Origin: Halocatena halophila
GTDB taxonomy: Archaea; Halobacteriota; Halobacteria; Halobacteriales; Haloarculaceae
NCBI GenBank assembly: GCA_027563145.1
Contig: CP071306.1
Coordinates: 1,674,001 to 1,738,000, forward strand
DNA: 64,000 nt
Direction: 5' to 3'
The notes beneath the pieces were generated by a model, which was given only the letters and a program-made list of their open reading frames with translations, searched no databases and was not told the DNA's origin. Shown one piece after another: positions 63,110-64,000 of the stretch; the stretch's first letter is position 1, and every line of letters starts with the position of its first letter. Made by a program: the position numbers and the translations under genes.

Positions 63110-63682
63110 TCAGCCGTTGTGGATTGCAGTCTCGATTCCTTTCTCATCGACGCTAACACCAGCTGCACACACTGCGTGTTCGAATGAGCGATCGTACACC
63201 GCTCTAGCGGCGTCGATTGGGGTTGTTGCATCCAGCGAATCCGGCTGTGGAGCCTCTATTTCGTAGGTTGCCACGATCGTTGGTTCATCGATCTCTTTGA
63301 CGAGTAATGCGTCGTGTCGGACAGTCCCGACGTACGCTGTCTGTGACCCAACGACGGCCGCGATCCGGGGCGTATTGTAGTCGTCCTTTTCGTAATCCAG
63401 TGCGTGTAATGCTTCGATGAGCGCATCGCGGACGGGATACCCTCGGTCTATCTTTTCGGAAATAGGGTCAGCGTGCGAGCCGTTTGCCAGCACGGCCTGC
63501 CCGTTTGGCGTTCGTACGCAGTTGTACGCGATGTATGGGTTGTCGGTTGGAGGTGCGTCCTCGGTTTCGGTTACGGTGAGTACGCCGTCTCGGTCGACGA
63601 TCTTCCGGTGGGGAAACGACCGTGAGGAAACGCGATACGCACCAATACCAGGTCCAGCAACGATGAAGCGACCAACGTACAT
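63110..63682 (-). CDS. purO: archaeal IMP cyclohydrolase PurO
   Basis: 190 residues. [32 protein letters not shown] and [21 protein letters not shown] are typical of PurO, which closes FAICAR to IMP in archaea that lack the PurH cyclohydrolase domain. The length is normal. It abuts pstB tail to tail without spacing. Confidence 0.93.
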   Translation of the reverse strand: MYVGRFIVAGPGIGAYRVSSRSFPHRKIVDRDGVLTVTETEDAPPTDNPYIAYNCVRTPNGQAVLANGSHADPISEKIDRGYPVRDALIEALHALDYEKDDYNTPRIAAVVGSQTAYVGTVRHDALLVKEIDEPTIVATYEIEAPQPDSLDATTPIDAARAVYDRSFEHAVCAAGVSVDEKGIETAIHNG

Positions 63683-63784
63683 GCTCGTGACTCCCAGATA
63701 TCCGAACTAATACGTGGCGATCCGGTTGCCAGGGAGGGTTCACAACAATTAAGACGGTGTACCGAATAGACCAGAATACATCAC

Positions 63785-63857
63785 AGTCCCATGGGGTAGT
63801 GGCCAATCCTTCCGCCTTCTGGGGGCCGAGACCCAGGTTCGAATCCTGGTGGGACTA
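63785..63857 (+). tRNA. tRNA-Gln (anticodon CTG)
   Basis: 73 bases: acceptor AGTCCCA pairs with TGGGACT, discriminator A; D arm GGGT-AGTGGCCA-ATCC; anticodon loop TTCTGGG (CTG); T arm CCAGG-TTCGAAT-CCTGG. CCA is not encoded. The anticodon stem CCGCC/GGCCG has one C-C mismatch, which is unusual. GatB in this window belongs to the amidation route that makes Gln-tRNA(Gln) in archaea. Confidence 0.9.
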
Positions 63858-63983
63858 TTCTTCAGCGGTCAATCACAGACCGGACGGTCTCTACGTGCTG
63901 GTGGTGGCTCTTGGATAATACTCTCAACTCTGGTTGGATATAAACGAACTATAGCTACCGTATAGTTGAAAAACCCTGGTGAC

Positions 63984-64000
63984 ATGGTAATTGTATGTCC
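63984..64000 (+). CDS. possible start of a gene cut by the window end
   Basis: ATG 63984 begins MVIVC and runs off the window. AT-rich sequence with possible TATA elements lies at about 63940-63965. Too short to assign. Confidence 0.2.

Noticed and set aside
1..64000. CRISPR arrays and rRNA genes
   Set aside because: No regularly spaced repeats of CRISPR type and no rRNA-like sequence were seen on either strand.

Overview
The window is chromosomal DNA from a haloarchaeon (class Halobacteria). Evidence: strongly acidic proteins, haloarchaea-specific families (RNA polymerase 'epsilon', HTH_10 regulators, DUF373, DUF6789, DUF7089-like, amphi-Trp), archaeal housekeeping genes (aRF1, TiaS, PurO, RfcS, AlaS with N-terminal zinc finger, Orc1/Cdc6, proteasome, TFS, NAC), many leaderless genes with a TATA box about 27 bases before the start, and Tat signal peptides. 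The genus cannot be fixed from the sequence alone.

Layout. 1-11 kb: end of a deacylase gene, threonine synthase, an HTH_10 regulator and an atypical SDR protein, TiaS, an HTH regulator, a MinD-type ATPase, aRF1, a candidate MITE, ferredoxin, HisA, a small membrane protein and an R2-like di-metal protein. 11.2-14 kb: an AT-richer accessory island with a broken phosphotransferase gene, two unknown genes, a SHOCT membrane protein, a degenerate tRNA-Asn and a gene remnant. 14-33 kb: Rieske protein, topoisomerase I, subtilase, membrane HTH regulator, GatB, RfcS, AlaS, hydrolase-like protein, DUF373, SppA, amphi-Trp, TFS, a large Tat-exported deacylase/lectin-like protein, TrmI-NAC, PUA protein. 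33-51 kb: glutamine synthetase-like enzyme, AKR, geranylgeranyl reductase, ubiquitin-fold protein, PfpI, zinc-ribbon regulator, psmB-psmA, lipoate ligase, endonuclease IV, methyltransferase, cytochrome oxidase subunit I, ABC-2 transporter, rubrerythrin-like protein, RNAP epsilon and unknown proteins.

51-57 kb is the replication origin neighbourhood: oapC/arvC - oapB/arvB - oapA/arvA, then about 1 kb of non-coding DNA with inverted origin recognition boxes around an AT-rich stretch and a GC-rich palindrome, then orc1/cdc6 and signal peptidase. This matches the haloarchaeal oriC1 arrangement. The OapA/ArvA GTPase contains an in-frame mini-intein of 189 residues placed exactly inside its P-loop (GK|T), so the GTPase can only form after protein splicing. 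This is the most striking feature of the window.

57-64 kb: aspartate kinase behind an 11-codon leader ORF, a complete pstSCAB phosphate importer, PurO and tRNA-Gln(CTG).
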